Shown one piece after another: positions 44,018 to 54,272 of a stretch of 64,000 nucleotides of DNA. Location: positions 1-64,000 of the forward strand of contig NZ_JARQWV010000011.1 of assembly GCF_029543245.1 (NCBI RefSeq), in the 5' to 3' direction. The DNA comes from Caulobacter endophyticus (lineage in GTDB: Bacteria > Pseudomonadota > Alphaproteobacteria > Caulobacterales > Caulobacteraceae). The notes beneath the pieces are model-generated. The model worked only from the letters and a program-made list of their open reading frames with translations. It had not been told where the DNA came from and searched no databases. The stretch's first letter is position 1; the number at the start of each line of letters is the position of its first letter. A program made the position numbers and the translations under genes.

Positions 44018-45499
44018 TCAGCCCTCGTAGGCGTCGGCGACGAGGCGATTGAGCAGGCGCACGCCGAAGCCGACGGCGCCGTCCGGCACGGTCGGATCGG
44101 TCGAGCCCTTGCGCCAGGCGGTCGAGGCGATGTCGAGGTGGGCCCACGGCACGCCATTGACGAAGCGCTGCAGGAACAGGCCCGCCGTGATCGAGCCGGC
44201 CGGGCGGCCGCCGATGTTCTTCATGTCGGCGATCGGGCTTTCGATCTGCTTCTCGTAGGCCTTGGGCAGCGGCAGGCGCCACAGCGGCTCGCGCTCGGCC
44301 TCGCCGGCGGCCAGCAGCTTCTCCGACAGGCCGTCGTTGTTGCTGAAGAGGCCCGCGTAGTCGTTGCCCAGCGAGATGATGATCGCGCCGGTCAGGGTGG
44401 CCAGGTCGACCATGAACTTCGGCTTGAAGCGGTCCTGCGTGTACCAGAGGGCGTCGGCCAGCACGAGGCGGCCTTCGGCGTCGGTGTTGATGACCTCGAT
44501 GGTCTGGCCCGACATCGACGTGACGACGTCGCCGGGACGCTGGGCGTTACCGTCGGGCATGTTTTCCACGAGACCCAGGACGCCGATGGCGTTGACCTTG
44601 GCCTTGCGGCCGGCCAGGGCGTGCATGACGCCGGCCACGGCGGCCGCGCCGCCCATGTCCCACTTCATGTCTTCCATGCCCTCGGCGGGCTTGATCGAGA
44701 TGCCGCCGGTGTCGAAGCAGACGCCCTTGCCGACGAAGGCGATCGGCTGGGCCGACTTGTCGGCCGCGCCGTTCCACCTGGCGATGACCAGCTGGCTCTC
44801 GCGGACGCTGCCTTGGCCAACGCCCAGCAGGCTGCCCATGCCCAGAGCGGCCATTTCCTTCTCGCCGAGGATCTCGACCTCGAGGCCCAGGCTCTCCAGG
44901 CCCTTCACGCGGGCGGCGAACTCTTCCGGGTGCAGGATGTTGGCCGGCTCGGAGACGAGGTCGCGGCTGAACAGGATGGCGTCGGCGATCGGCTCGAGGG
45001 CGGCGAAGGCCTTCTGGGCCTTGGCCGGATCGGCGGCGGCGACCTTGACGGTGGCGACCGAAGGCTTCTTCTCGGCCTTTTCGGTGGTGCGGTACTTGTC
45101 GAAGCGGTAGGCGGCCAGCCTGACGCCGAAGGCGACGCGGGCGGCGGTCTCGGCGTCGCCGCCCAGCTTGAGCAGCAGCTCGGTGACGCCCGAGGTCTTG
45201 ACGGCGTTGTAGGCGTGGGCGGCGGCGATCTCGGCCGTCTCGGGCTCGACGACGCCGGCGCCGTCGACGCCGATCACCACCACGCGGGCGGCGTCCAGGC
45301 CGGCCGGGGCGAGGATGTCGAGCACCTGACCCTTGGCGCCGATGAAGCGGCCGCCGGCCGCGGCGCGGGCGATCGCGCCGCCGGCGGCGTCGTTGACGGC
45401 CTTGGCCTCGGGCGAAAGGGCGGCGGCCTCGTAGGCCAGCACCGCCAAGGCGGCGGTGGCGCCGGCTTGGCTGTCGGCGGGAACGAACTCGATACGCAT
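44018..45499 (-). CDS. pepA: Leucyl aminopeptidase
   Basis: PepA is a two-metal M17 aminopeptidase of the cytoplasm. The 493-residue protein has the N-terminal macro-like domain and the catalytic C-domain with [15 protein letters not shown], then [11 protein letters not shown], and the signature [15 protein letters not shown] chose the ATG at 45499 because GGAG precedes it with good spacing; the longer frame is not supported. It is divergent from lptF with a 250-base promoter region and is cotranscribed with holC. Confidence 0.97.
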   Translation of the reverse strand: MRIEFVPADSQAGATAALAVLAYEAAALSPEAKAVNDAAGGAIARAAAGGRFIGAKGQVLDILAPAGLDAARVVVIGVDGAGVVEPETAEIAAAHAYNAVKTSGVTELLLKLGGDAETAARVAFGVRLAAYRFDKYRTTEKAEKKPSVATVKVAAADPAKAQKAFAALEPIADAILFSRDLVSEPANILHPEEFAARVKGLESLGLEVEILGEKEMAALGMGSLLGVGQGSVRESQLVIARWNGAADKSAQPIAFVGKGVCFDTGGISIKPAEGMEDMKWDMGGAAAVAGVMHALAGRKAKVNAIGVLGLVENMPDGNAQRPGDVVTSMSGQTIEVINTDAEGRLVLADALWYTQDRFKPKFMVDLATLTGAIIISLGNDYAGLFSNNDGLSEKLLAAGEAEREPLWRLPLPKAYEKQIESPIADMKNIGGRPAGSITAGLFLQRFVNGVPWAHLDIASTAWRKGSTDPTVPDGAVGFGVRLLNRLVADAYEG

Positions 45500-45750
45500 G
45501 CAGCGCTCCTCAGGAAGCGGGAGATCCCGTCGCGGCGCGGCCTCAAGAAGGCCGCGATCCGACGCGACAGGACGTGAACGCCCGGCATAGTCCATGCCGA
45601 TCCTTGGGAAAAGACCGTCGCCGTTCACAGCACCGTCACGCGGTTCCCCATGATGTCTTCGGTTGTGCCAAGCCGAGCCAGACGTGTAGAACACGCCTCA
45701 ACGCCGGGGTTCGCCGCGCGAATCCGTGAAGCCCCCGAAACACCCCCTGC

Positions 45751-46890
45751 ATGCGCCTGATCGAACGCTATCTCTTCCGTCAGCTGGTCGGGCCGACCAT
45801 CCTGGCCACGGCGGCCCTCGCGGCGCTGGCGCTGCTGGCGCGCAGCCTCTCGGAATTCGACATCCTGGTCGAACAGCGCCAGACGGCGCTTATCTTCGCC
45901 AAGATGATCCTGCTGGCCCTGCCCCAGCTTCTGAACATCATCATGCCGGTGGCCCTGTTCGTGGCCGCCCTGGTGGCCCTGAACCGTCTGCATACCGAGC
46001 AGGAGATCGTCGTCTGCTTCGCCGGCGGCATGAGTCGCTGGCGGGTGATCTCGCCGGCCATGCGCCTTGCGGTGCTGGCCGCCCTGATCTCGCTGGGACT
46101 GGGCCTGTGGGCGCAGCCGTGGTCGGCGCGCCTGATCCGCGAGACGGCCTTCGCGATGAAGACGGATCTCGCCTCGACCCTGGTGCGGCCGGGCGAGTTC
46201 ACCGAGCCGGGCCCCGGCCTGACGGTCTACGCCCAGTCGATCGACCGCGACAACCTGATCAAGAACCTGTTCATCCACCAGGAAAAGCCCAATGGCGGCT
46301 CGGTCACCTACACGGCGCGCGAGGGCGTGATCGCCCGGCGCAACGACCTGCCGGTGCTGATCATGCGCAAGGGCTCGAACCAGGAATTCTCGAGCGCCGG
46401 CGTGCTGAACTACCTGTCGTTCGAGGAATACGTCTTCGACCTGTCGACCCTGTTCCAGAGCGACGAGCTGCTGCACTACAAGATCGCCGACCGCTATCCG
46501 CACGAGCTGTTCTTCCCGGACATGACCCAGGAGTGGGAGCAGCATAACCGCGTGAAGATGCTGGCCGAGGGCCATTCGCGGCTGGCCAGCCCGCTATACA
46601 ACATCGCCATGATGGCCATGGCGCTGGCCGCCGTCATCGGCGGCGCGTTCAGCCGCATGGGCTATGGCAAGCGCATCGCCGCCGTCGGCGCGGCCGCGGC
46701 CGTGGTTCGGATCATGGGCTTCGGCGTGCAGGCCGCCTGCGACGATGCGGCGTGGCTGAACGTGCTGCAGTACATCGTGCCGATCGCCGCCACTTGGTGG
46801 GGCCTGTCGCAGATCTTCCGCCAGAAGGTGCAGCGCCACGTGCCGATCGGCGGCCAAGGCGGCCTGCAGCCGCTGGGAGGCCTGTCGTGA
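45751..46890 (+). CDS. lptF: LPS export ABC transporter permease LptF
   Basis: LptF is an inner membrane part of the LptB2FG machine that extracts LPS from the membrane. The 379-residue protein has the YjgP/YjgQ layout: three N-terminal helices, a periplasmic beta-jellyroll-like part (about 140-265) and three C-terminal helices. The start MRLIERYLFRQLVGPTI is typical. It ends in GTGA, overlapping the lptG start. Confidence 0.95.
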   Translation: MRLIERYLFRQLVGPTILATAALAALALLARSLSEFDILVEQRQTALIFAKMILLALPQLLNIIMPVALFVAALVALNRLHTEQEIVVCFAGGMSRWRVISPAMRLAVLAALISLGLGLWAQPWSARLIRETAFAMKTDLASTLVRPGEFTEPGPGLTVYAQSIDRDNLIKNLFIHQEKPNGGSVTYTAREGVIARRNDLPVLIMRKGSNQEFSSAGVLNYLSFEEYVFDLSTLFQSDELLHYKIADRYPHELFFPDMTQEWEQHNRVKMLAEGHSRLASPLYNIAMMAMALAAVIGGAFSRMGYGKRIAAVGAAAAVVRIMGFGVQAACDDAAWLNVLQYIVPIAATWWGLSQIFRQKVQRHVPIGGQGGLQPLGGLS

Positions 46891-47993
46891 TCGGCGTCGG
46901 CATGATCGAGCGCTACGTCCTGCGCAAGACGCTGGCCTCGCTCGGCGCGGCCCTGGCCGTGCTGGGCGCGCTGGTGATGTTGATCGCCTTCGTCGACATC
47001 ACCCGCAACGTCGGCACCCGTTCGGAAGACGCCAGCTTCGGCCAGTTGCTGTACCTGACGGTGCTGCAGGCCCCGGCCACCCTCCTCACCCTGACGCCGT
47101 TCATCTTCCTGTTCGGCACCCTGGGGGCGTTCGTGGGCCTCAACCGCCGCAGCGAACTGATCGCCATGCGCGCGGCGGGCGTCTCGGCCTGGCGCTTCAT
47201 CCTGCCGGCGGCCTTCGCGGCCTTCGCCATGGGCGTCGTCACCGTCACCCTGCTCAACCCGCTGACCTCGGCGATGAGCGCCCGGTTCGAGACCGAGCGC
47301 GACGCCCTGCTGGCCGGCTACCTGAAGAACGCCCCCAAGGGCGCCTGGCTGCGCCAGGGCGACGACAAGCGCCAGATCGTCATCCGCGCCCGCGTGCGCG
47401 ACACGGTCGACGGCGCGGTCCGCCTGCGCGGCGTGTCGTTCTTCGTCTACGACGTGAAGCCGGACGGTTCACTGGCCTTCACCCGCCGCTACGAGGCCGC
47501 CGAGGCTCGCCTGGAGCCTGGCTTCTGGCGCCTGACCGGCGTCAGCGAGGCCACCCCCGGCGCCGGCGCGATCCGCACCGACAGCGTCACGGTGCCGTCC
47601 GACCTGGACGAGCGCACCGCCGCCGACCGGTTCAAGAACCCGCAGGCCGTCGCCTTCTGGCGCCTGCCCGAGACCATCGCCCGCACCGAGGCGGCCGGCT
47701 TCTCGGCGACGCCGTTCAAGATGCGCCTGCAGACGATGCTGGCCACGCCGCTGCTGTTCGCGGCCATGTCGGTGCTTGCCGCCGCCTTTTCGCTGCGCCT
47801 GATGCGGCTTGGCGGCCTGGCGGCGCTGGCCGGCTCTGGCGTCGCGCTCGGCTTTGGCTTCTTCTTCTTCAACGAACTGTGCGGCGCGCTGGGCAAGGCC
47901 GACGTCCTGGGGCCTGTCCTGGCCGCCTGGACTCCTCCGGCTGCGGCGCTTTTGGCGGGTCTGACCCTGCTTTGCTATACCGAGGATGGTTGA
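46887..47993 (+). CDS. lptG: LPS export ABC transporter permease LptG
   Basis: LptG pairs with LptF in the LPS extractor. The 368-residue protein has the same fold, starting with MIERYVLRKTLASLGAALAV and ending with three membrane helices. I chose GTG at 46887 because GGGAGG precedes it by six bases and it overlaps the lptF stop; an ATG at 46902 is possible. It comes before lptD, so three Lpt genes are linked. Confidence 0.94.
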   Translation: MIGVGMIERYVLRKTLASLGAALAVLGALVMLIAFVDITRNVGTRSEDASFGQLLYLTVLQAPATLLTLTPFIFLFGTLGAFVGLNRRSELIAMRAAGVSAWRFILPAAFAAFAMGVVTVTLLNPLTSAMSARFETERDALLAGYLKNAPKGAWLRQGDDKRQIVIRARVRDTVDGAVRLRGVSFFVYDVKPDGSLAFTRRYEAAEARLEPGFWRLTGVSEATPGAGAIRTDSVTVPSDLDERTAADRFKNPQAVAFWRLPETIARTEAAGFSATPFKMRLQTMLATPLLFAAMSVLAAAFSLRLMRLGGLAALAGSGVALGFGFFFFNELCGALGKADVLGPVLAAWTPPAAALLAGLTLLCYTEDG

Positions 47994-48021
47994 GTCTGTG
48001 ACGCCGGCATCGAGGCCCCTG

Positions 48022-50424
48022 ATGATCGATCTAAGCCCAGCGCCGGGCGCGGCGGTTCGCAAGCTGCTGATGGCCGGCGTGGCCTGGCTGGCGTTCGCCG
48101 CCGCGAGCGGCGCGCACGCCCAGCAACCGCTCGCCACGATCCCGGAAGTTCCGGCCACGCCAGCCGCGGCCGACGACGGCCTCGGCGACGAAGGCTACTT
48201 CCTGGAGTCCGACATCCTGGTCCGCGACGACGCGGCCAAGACCATGACGGCGCGCGGCTCGGTCGAGGTTCGCTACCAGGGCCGCACCCTGCGCGCCCAG
48301 GAAGTGATCTACGACACCGCCACCGGCGTGGTGACCGCCCACGGCAAGGTTTCGCTGATCAACGCCGACGGCACGGCCCAGTTCGCCGACGACCTGACGC
48401 TGGACAAGGACATGCGTGCGGGCTTCGCGCGCAACTTCTCCACGCGCATGGACCAGAACGTGAAGATCGCGGCCGCCACCGCCATCCGCCGCAACGAGCA
48501 GGTCACCGAGCTCAACCAGGCGATCTACACCCCTTGCGACGTCTGCGCCGAGAAGCCGACCCCGACCTGGTCGATCGAGGCCGACAAGGTGGTGCAGGAT
48601 AAGAGCCGCCAGATTGTCTACTACCACGGCGCCAAGATCCGCCTGTGGGGCGCGCCGCTGCTGTATCTGCCGCTGTTCTGGCACCCGGACCCGCAGGCGC
48701 CCCGCAGCTCGGGCTTCCTGACGCCGAAGGTGGGCCTGTCGCAGCGTCGCGGCCTGTCCTACCAGCAGCCCTATCTGCAAGTGATCTCACCGTCTCAGGA
48801 TGTGATCATAAGTCCTCAAATCAACACGAAAGTTAACCCGTTCCTCAACGTCAATTACCGCAAGCGCTTCTACTCGGGCATGCTCGAGGCGCGCATGGGG
48901 GCGACGTATGAGAAGGAGTTCGACAACCGGGGCAACCGCTTCGGCGATGCGACGACCCGCAGCTACATCCTGGCCAAGGGCGCGTTCGACATCAACGACA
49001 AGTGGAAGTGGGGCTTTAGCGCCGAGCGCGCCTCCGACGCCCTGATCTTCGACAAGTACGACATCAACGACGTCTACGAGCAGCGCGGCCTGTTCACGAG
49101 CGAAGACCGTCGCCTGACGTCGCAGATCTTCACCTCGCGGCAGGACGACCGCTCGTGGCTGTCGATCTCGGCGGTCTCGGTGCAGGGCCTGCGCGTGGTC
49201 GGCACCGACCCGACGACCGGCATCGGCAACAAGTTCGAGAACAGCGGTGCGTTCCCGGTTATCGGCCCGCTGGTCGAGGGCCGCTGGGAGCCGGAATCGC
49301 CGGTGCTGTTCGGTCGCCTGCGCCTGCAGGGTTCGGGCGTGATGCTGAACCGCTCGGAATCGCAGTTCGGCGAGTCGCCCTACCTGTTCTCGGCCTATTC
49401 GCACGAAAGCGGCGTCGACAGCGTTCGCGGCAGCGTCCAGGCCGACTGGCGAGCCAGTGCGGTCGTCGGACCGGGCCTGCGCGTCCAGCCGTTCGCCCAG
49501 GCCCGCGCCGACGCCTACAAGATCAAGGGCATCTACCTGTCGACGGCCGCCATGGCGACCGGGGACGACGCCGAGGTCAACTACTCGCGGACGCTGGGCG
49601 TGGCGGGGGTGGACCTGAGCCTGCCGCTCTACAAGGCCCTGAACAAGGGCGGCAACGTCATCCTCGAGCCGCTGGTGCAGATCGCCGCCGGTTCGGACAG
49701 CTCGCGCGTGCCCGTGGTCGTCGCCCGCAACGGCGCCACCACCTACCTCTACAACGAGGACAGCTCGGCTTTCGAGTTCGACGAAACCAACCTGTTCCGC
49801 ACCAACAAGTCGCCGGGCTTCGACCTCTACGAGGGCGGCACCCGGATGAACGTGGGCGGCCGCGCCACCTTCAACACCGCCGACGGCCGCGGCGGCAGCG
49901 TGCTGGTGGGCCGCAGCTTCCGCACCAAGTACGACCCGCTGCTGCCCAGCCGCACGGGCCTGCAGGACAAGTCGTCGGACTGGATCGTCGCCGCCACGGT
50001 CACCCCGGTGGCGGGCATCAACGCCTACGTCCGCACGCGCCTTGATTCCGACACCACCAAGATCAATCGCCTGGAAACCGGCGCCGACGCCTATACCAGC
50101 CGCCTGCAAGGCTCGGTCCGGTACCTGAAGGACAATGTCGACTCCAACGGCGAGCGGCAGGAAAACTTCGAAACCCGCGGCCAGCTGCAACTGACCAAGA
50201 AGTGGGCCCTAACGGCCTTCGGCCAGCTGGACCTGGTGGCCGAGACCTGGCGTCGCCGCGACCTTGGCGTGGCCTATACGGACGATTGCATCCGCATCGA
50301 CATCATCTACCAACACGAAGACCGCTATAGCTCGACGGTGACGGGCCTGCGGCTCCAGCCGGACCGCTCGATCGTCGTGCGCCTAACCCTCGCCACATTG
50401 GGCGATACAGGGTACAGCGACTAA
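48022..50424 (+). CDS. lptD: LPS assembly protein LptD
   Basis: LptD is the outer membrane barrel that places LPS on the cell surface. The 800-residue protein has a signal peptide (KLLMAGVAWLAFAAASGAHA). The N-terminal OstA domain includes VRYQGRTLRAQEVIYDTATG, and the PCDVCAEKPTPTWSIEA segment with two Cys is typical of alphaproteobacterial LptD. A large beta-barrel follows. I chose the ATG at 48022 because GAGG stands six bases ahead; an in-frame ATG at 47986 overlaps lptG and is also possible. Confidence 0.95.
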   Translation: MIDLSPAPGAAVRKLLMAGVAWLAFAAASGAHAQQPLATIPEVPATPAAADDGLGDEGYFLESDILVRDDAAKTMTARGSVEVRYQGRTLRAQEVIYDTATGVVTAHGKVSLINADGTAQFADDLTLDKDMRAGFARNFSTRMDQNVKIAAATAIRRNEQVTELNQAIYTPCDVCAEKPTPTWSIEADKVVQDKSRQIVYYHGAKIRLWGAPLLYLPLFWHPDPQAPRSSGFLTPKVGLSQRRGLSYQQPYLQVISPSQDVIISPQINTKVNPFLNVNYRKRFYSGMLEARMGATYEKEFDNRGNRFGDATTRSYILAKGAFDINDKWKWGFSAERASDALIFDKYDINDVYEQRGLFTSEDRRLTSQIFTSRQDDRSWLSISAVSVQGLRVVGTDPTTGIGNKFENSGAFPVIGPLVEGRWEPESPVLFGRLRLQGSGVMLNRSESQFGESPYLFSAYSHESGVDSVRGSVQADWRASAVVGPGLRVQPFAQARADAYKIKGIYLSTAAMATGDDAEVNYSRTLGVAGVDLSLPLYKALNKGGNVILEPLVQIAAGSDSSRVPVVVARNGATTYLYNEDSSAFEFDETNLFRTNKSPGFDLYEGGTRMNVGGRATFNTADGRGGSVLVGRSFRTKYDPLLPSRTGLQDKSSDWIVAATVTPVAGINAYVRTRLDSDTTKINRLETGADAYTSRLQGSVRYLKDNVDSNGERQENFETRGQLQLTKKWALTAFGQLDLVAETWRRRDLGVAYTDDCIRIDIIYQHEDRYSSTVTGLRLQPDRSIVVRLTLATLGDTGYSD

Positions 50425-50581
50425 AATATCCAACGTCCGGGGGGACGTGCGGGGCGTCCGCACGCGTCTCCGCGACGCATCGAGGCGCGGCCGCCCACGG
50501 TCTTCCGGAAGGTCGTCGCGCCACAGAGGTTGAAATCGAGGCCGGCCGGCCAGGCCGGGCTCCAGAGGAACGACACTATCC

Positions 50582-51925
50582 ATGCGGTCTGCGCGTAGCG
50601 TGACGACTTTTGCGGCCAGCGCCGCGTCCATCCTCGCCCTGACCGTGGCGGGCCTTCCCGCCCAGGCCCGGCAGGCCGCCCCGCCCGTGGTCGACGCCCC
50701 GCCGGCGGCCGCCGAGCCCCGCGCCAATCCGCTGTCGGAAAGCGTCGCGGCCGTGGTCAACGACGACATCATCTCGTCCTATGACCTGATGCAGCGCATG
50801 CGCCTGCTGATGGTGACCTCGGGCCTGCAACCGACCCAGGAGAACCTGCCCCAGCTGGAGCAGGAAGCCCTGCGCTCGCTGATCGACGAACACGTCCAGA
50901 TGCAGGAACTGCGCCGCGTCGAGCGCGAACAGAAGATCACGATCATCTCGACCGACAAGGAAGTCGACGAAGAGATCTCCAACATCGCCCAGGGCAACAA
51001 GATGTCGGCCGAGCAGCTGCTCGGCCAGCTGGCCGCCCAGGGCGTCAGCGGCGACACCTGGCGCGCCCAGATCCGCGCCGAGACCAGCTGGCAGAACTGG
51101 ATCAGCGGCCGCTACGGCTCGCGCCTGCGCATCGGCGAAGACCAGATCAAGGCCTTCCAGCGCCGCATGGCCGAGTCGGCGAGCAAGCCGCAGTACCAGG
51201 TCAGCGAAGTGTTCATCGACGCCGTCCGCGTCGGCGGCGCCGAGGTGGCGCTGAACGGCGCCCGCCAGCTGGTGGCGCAGATGCAGCAGGGCGCGCCGTT
51301 CGCGGCCGTGGCCCGGCAGTTCTCGGCCGCCTCGACGGCGGCCAACGGCGGCGACGCCGGCTGGGTGAGCCCGGGCGAAATGCCGGCCGAGGTCGACGCG
51401 GCGCTCGAACAGCTGCGCCCCGGCCAGCTGTCGGCCCCGATCCCGGTCAAGGACGGCGTCTACATCGTCTATCTGCGCGACAAGCGCTCGGGCGCCAAGG
51501 CGACCCTGGTCGACCTCAAGCAGGTGGCCGTGGCCCTGCCCAAGGATGCTCCGGAAGCCGACGTGCAGGCCGCCACGGCCCTGCTGGCCGGGCTGAAGCC
51601 GAAGCTGACCAGCTGCCAGACGCTGGAAGCCGAGGCCGGCAAGGTGGGCGGCGTGGTCGCCGGCGACCTGGGCGAAGCCGAGATCGGCGACCTGGCTCCC
51701 TCGTTCCAGGAAGCCGCCAACGCCCTGAACATCGGCCAGGTGTCGGACCCGATCCGCACCGACGCGGGCCTGCACCTGATCGCAGTGTGCGGCAAGCGCC
51801 AGTCGGGCGGCGCTGCCCCCTCGCACGATCAGATCGAAAATCGCCTTAAGGGTCAGCAACTTGCGCTGATCTCCAAACGTTACCTGCGGGACCTGCGCAA
51901 CTCCGCCACCATCGAGACCCGGTGA
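50582..51925 (+). CDS. surA: SurA-like peptidylprolyl isomerase chaperone
   Basis: SurA guides outer membrane proteins, including LptD, across the periplasm. The 447-residue protein has a signal peptide (MRSARSVTTFAASAASILAL..., cut near AQA). A SurA N-domain starts ESVAAVVNDDIISSYDL. One good parvulin domain follows (about 200-305, ending VKDGVYIVYLRDKR), then a more diverged second one (about 310-420). It ends in GTGA, overlapping pdxA, as in the classic lptD-surA-pdxA-rsmA order. Confidence 0.94.
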   Translation: MRSARSVTTFAASAASILALTVAGLPAQARQAAPPVVDAPPAAAEPRANPLSESVAAVVNDDIISSYDLMQRMRLLMVTSGLQPTQENLPQLEQEALRSLIDEHVQMQELRRVEREQKITIISTDKEVDEEISNIAQGNKMSAEQLLGQLAAQGVSGDTWRAQIRAETSWQNWISGRYGSRLRIGEDQIKAFQRRMAESASKPQYQVSEVFIDAVRVGGAEVALNGARQLVAQMQQGAPFAAVARQFSAASTAANGGDAGWVSPGEMPAEVDAALEQLRPGQLSAPIPVKDGVYIVYLRDKRSGAKATLVDLKQVAVALPKDAPEADVQAATALLAGLKPKLTSCQTLEAEAGKVGGVVAGDLGEAEIGDLAPSFQEAANALNIGQVSDPIRTDAGLHLIAVCGKRQSGGAAPSHDQIENRLKGQQLALISKRYLRDLRNSATIETR

Positions 51926-52923
51926 AAACAGACACCCTGGCCCTGAGCGTCGGCGATCCCGCCGGCGTCGGGCCCGAAATCATCGCCAAGGCCTGGGCCG
52001 CCCTCCGCGAGAGCGGCCCGGTGTTCATGGCCGTCGGCGACCTGCAGAGCCTGGCCGCCGCCGGCGGCGGCGTGAAGGTGCGGCCCGTCACCGGCCCTGT
52101 CGAAGCCGCCCAGGTGTTTGCCGAAGCCCTGCCGGTGCTGGACGTGCCGCTGCAGTCGCCGGTGGTGGCCGGCAAGCCCTCCAGCGCCCATGCCGGCCAG
52201 ATCGTCCGCTGCATCGAAACCGGCGTGGGCCTGGCGCTGTCGGGCGCCGTCGCGGGCCTCGTCACCGCCCCGATAGCCAAGGCCCCGCTGTACGAGGCGG
52301 GCTTCAAGTTTCCCGGCCACACCGAGTTCCTTGCCGAGCTGACCGCTCCCGTGCCTTTCGAGGGCGCTCGCGGACCGGTGATGATGCTGACCGCCGGCGA
52401 CCTGCGCGCCACCCTGGTCACCATCCACCAGTCGGTGGGCAGCGTGCCGGCCTCCCTCTCCGTCGAGCGCATCGTCGAAGCGGGCCTGGTCACCGCCCAG
52501 GCCATGAAGGCCGATTTCGGCATCGCCGCTCCGCGCCTGGCGGTCGCGGCGCTGAACCCGCACGCCGGCGAAGGCGGGGCGCTGGGCCGCGAGGAAATCG
52601 AGACGATCATCCCGGCCGTCGAGGCCCTGCGCAATCGCGGCGTCGACGCCCGCGGCCCCGCGCCGGCCGACAGCCTGTTCCACGCCGACGCCCGCGCGAC
52701 CTACGACGCGGTGCTGTGCATGTATCACGACCAGGCCCTGATCCCGGTGAAGATGCTCGACTTCTGGGGCGGGGTGAACGTGACCCTAGGTCTGCCGATC
52801 GTGCGCACCTCGCCCGACCACGGCACCGGCTTCGACATCGCCGGCCGCGGGATCGCCCGTCCCGACAGCCTGATCGCCGCCATCCGCCTGGCCGCCGACA
52901 TCGCCGCGCGGCGCAACGCCTAG
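51922..52923 (+). CDS. pdxA: 4-hydroxythreonine-4-phosphate dehydrogenase
   Basis: PdxA oxidises 4-phosphohydroxy-threonine in vitamin B6 synthesis. The 333-residue protein has the start LALSVGDPAGVGPEI and metal-binding His residues in GHTEFLAEL, YHDQALIPVKM and VRTSPDHGTGFDIAG. It starts at GTG within the surA stop (GTGA). It is followed after about 40 bases by rsmA. Confidence 0.96.
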   Translation: MKTDTLALSVGDPAGVGPEIIAKAWAALRESGPVFMAVGDLQSLAAAGGGVKVRPVTGPVEAAQVFAEALPVLDVPLQSPVVAGKPSSAHAGQIVRCIETGVGLALSGAVAGLVTAPIAKAPLYEAGFKFPGHTEFLAELTAPVPFEGARGPVMMLTAGDLRATLVTIHQSVGSVPASLSVERIVEAGLVTAQAMKADFGIAAPRLAVAALNPHAGEGGALGREEIETIIPAVEALRNRGVDARGPAPADSLFHADARATYDAVLCMYHDQALIPVKMLDFWGGVNVTLGLPIVRTSPDHGTGFDIAGRGIARPDSLIAAIRLAADIAARRNA

Positions 52924-52965
52924 AGACGGCTGGGCTTTCGAAGGTTTTGGCTCTAGAGGGAGGCG

Positions 52966-53799
52966 ATGACGTCCCCTTCCCTCGCCGACCTGCCGCCCCT
53001 GCGTGAGGCGCTCGAGCGCCATGGCCTGCTGGCGCGCAAGAGCTTCGGCCAGCACTTCCTGCTCGACCTCAACATCACCCGCAAGATCGCGCGCCTGGCC
53101 GAGGTGGGCGAAGGCGACACCGTGATCGAGGTGGGTCCCGGCCCCGGCGGCCTGACGCGGGCCCTGCTGGAGACCGGCGCCAAGGTGGTGGCGGTCGAGA
53201 AGGACAGCCGCTTCCTGCCGCTGCTGGGCGAACTGGCCGACGCCGCCGACGGCCGCCTGACTCTGGTCGAGGGCGACGCCCTGCGGGCCGACATGGCGGC
53301 CCTGGCCGACGGCGGTCCGGCGCACATGGTCTCGAACCTGCCCTACAACGTCGGCACCCAGCTGCTGATCAACTGGCTCACCGGGCCCTTCCGGCCTCTG
53401 TCGATGACCCTGATGTTCCAGAAGGAGGTCGCCGACCGCATCGCGGCACAGGACGGCGACGACGCCTATGGCCGTCTGGCGGTGCTGTCGCAGACGGTGT
53501 GCAGCGCCAAGGTGGTCATGGACCTGCCGGCCCGCGCCTTCACCCCGCCGCCCAAGGTGGCCTCGGCCGTGACCCGCCTCGTGCCGCTGGAGCCGGCGCC
53601 GGACAAGGCCCTGGTCTCGGCCCTGGAGCGGGTGACGGCCGCCGCCTTCGGCCAGCGCCGCAAGATGCTGCGCTCCAGCCTCAAGCCGATCGGCGGCGGC
53701 GCGCTGTGCGAAGCGGCGGGCATCGATCCCGACGCGCGGGCCGAGACGATCCCGATCGAGGGCTTCCAGGCCCTGGCGGCGGCGCTGCTGAAGGCCTGA
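52966..53799 (+). CDS. rsmA: 16S rRNA dimethyladenosine transferase
   Basis: RsmA (KsgA) dimethylates two adenines near the 3' end of 16S rRNA. The 277-residue protein has FGQHFLLDLNITRKIA (about 27-42), the SAM loop EVGPGPGGLTRALL and the catalytic NLPYNVGTQLL. The C-terminal helical part includes FGQRRKMLRSSLK. It closes the lptF-to-rsmA operon-like run. Confidence 0.97.
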   Translation: MTSPSLADLPPLREALERHGLLARKSFGQHFLLDLNITRKIARLAEVGEGDTVIEVGPGPGGLTRALLETGAKVVAVEKDSRFLPLLGELADAADGRLTLVEGDALRADMAALADGGPAHMVSNLPYNVGTQLLINWLTGPFRPLSMTLMFQKEVADRIAAQDGDDAYGRLAVLSQTVCSAKVVMDLPARAFTPPPKVASAVTRLVPLEPAPDKALVSALERVTAAAFGQRRKMLRSSLKPIGGGALCEAAGIDPDARAETIPIEGFQALAAALLKA

Positions 53800-53850
53800 A
53801 CGGCTGCACCACGGCTTGCAATCGCGCGCGGGTGGAGGAATCTTCACTGC

Positions 53851-54255
53851 ATGCAGCCCGCGCCAGAGCAGCAACACCTCGTCCTGGTCGTCGACGACGA
53901 TCCGCTGGTGACGGAGTTCGTCCGGCTGCGGCTGGAAATGGAGAGCTTCGCCGTCGAGGTGGCGCACAACGCCGAGGAGGCTCTGGCCGCCGCCCTGCGC
54001 CGTCCGCCGCACCTGTTCCTGCTCGACGTGGGCCTGCCCGAGATCAACGGCCTGACGCTGCTGCGACGCCTGCGGGCGGAAAAGCGGTTGAAGGCCGTGC
54101 CGGCCATCATGATAACCGCCTCTGCGGCCGGGGCGAACGTCAAGGCCGCCATGGAGGCCGGCGCCGTCGGCTACGTGCTCAAGCCCTTCTCCGCCGACGA
54201 CCTGCTGGCGCGGGTGCGGGCGGCGACCAAGAATCAGTCTCGCGTCTGGCTGTGA
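53851..54255 (+). CDS. Single-domain response regulator (orphan 1)
   Basis: This 134-residue receiver protein has no output domain. The phosphoryl site is Asp59 (FLLDVGLPEING), with acidic residues VVDDDP at 14-19, Thr89 and Lys111 (YVLKPF). It is followed after 17 bases by a second lone receiver, and no kinase is near. It may relay phosphate or bind partners directly. It may be cotranscribed with rsmA. Confidence 0.9.
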   Translation: MQPAPEQQHLVLVVDDDPLVTEFVRLRLEMESFAVEVAHNAEEALAAALRRPPHLFLLDVGLPEINGLTLLRRLRAEKRLKAVPAIMITASAAGANVKAAMEAGAVGYVLKPFSADDLLARVRAATKNQSRVWL

Positions 54256-54272
54256 CGCCCCCGGAGTCCCGC

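Noticed and set aside
45726-46547. Overlapping plus-strand frame within lptF
   Set aside because: Arg/Pro/Gly-rich composition typical of a shifted frame; lptF itself is clear.
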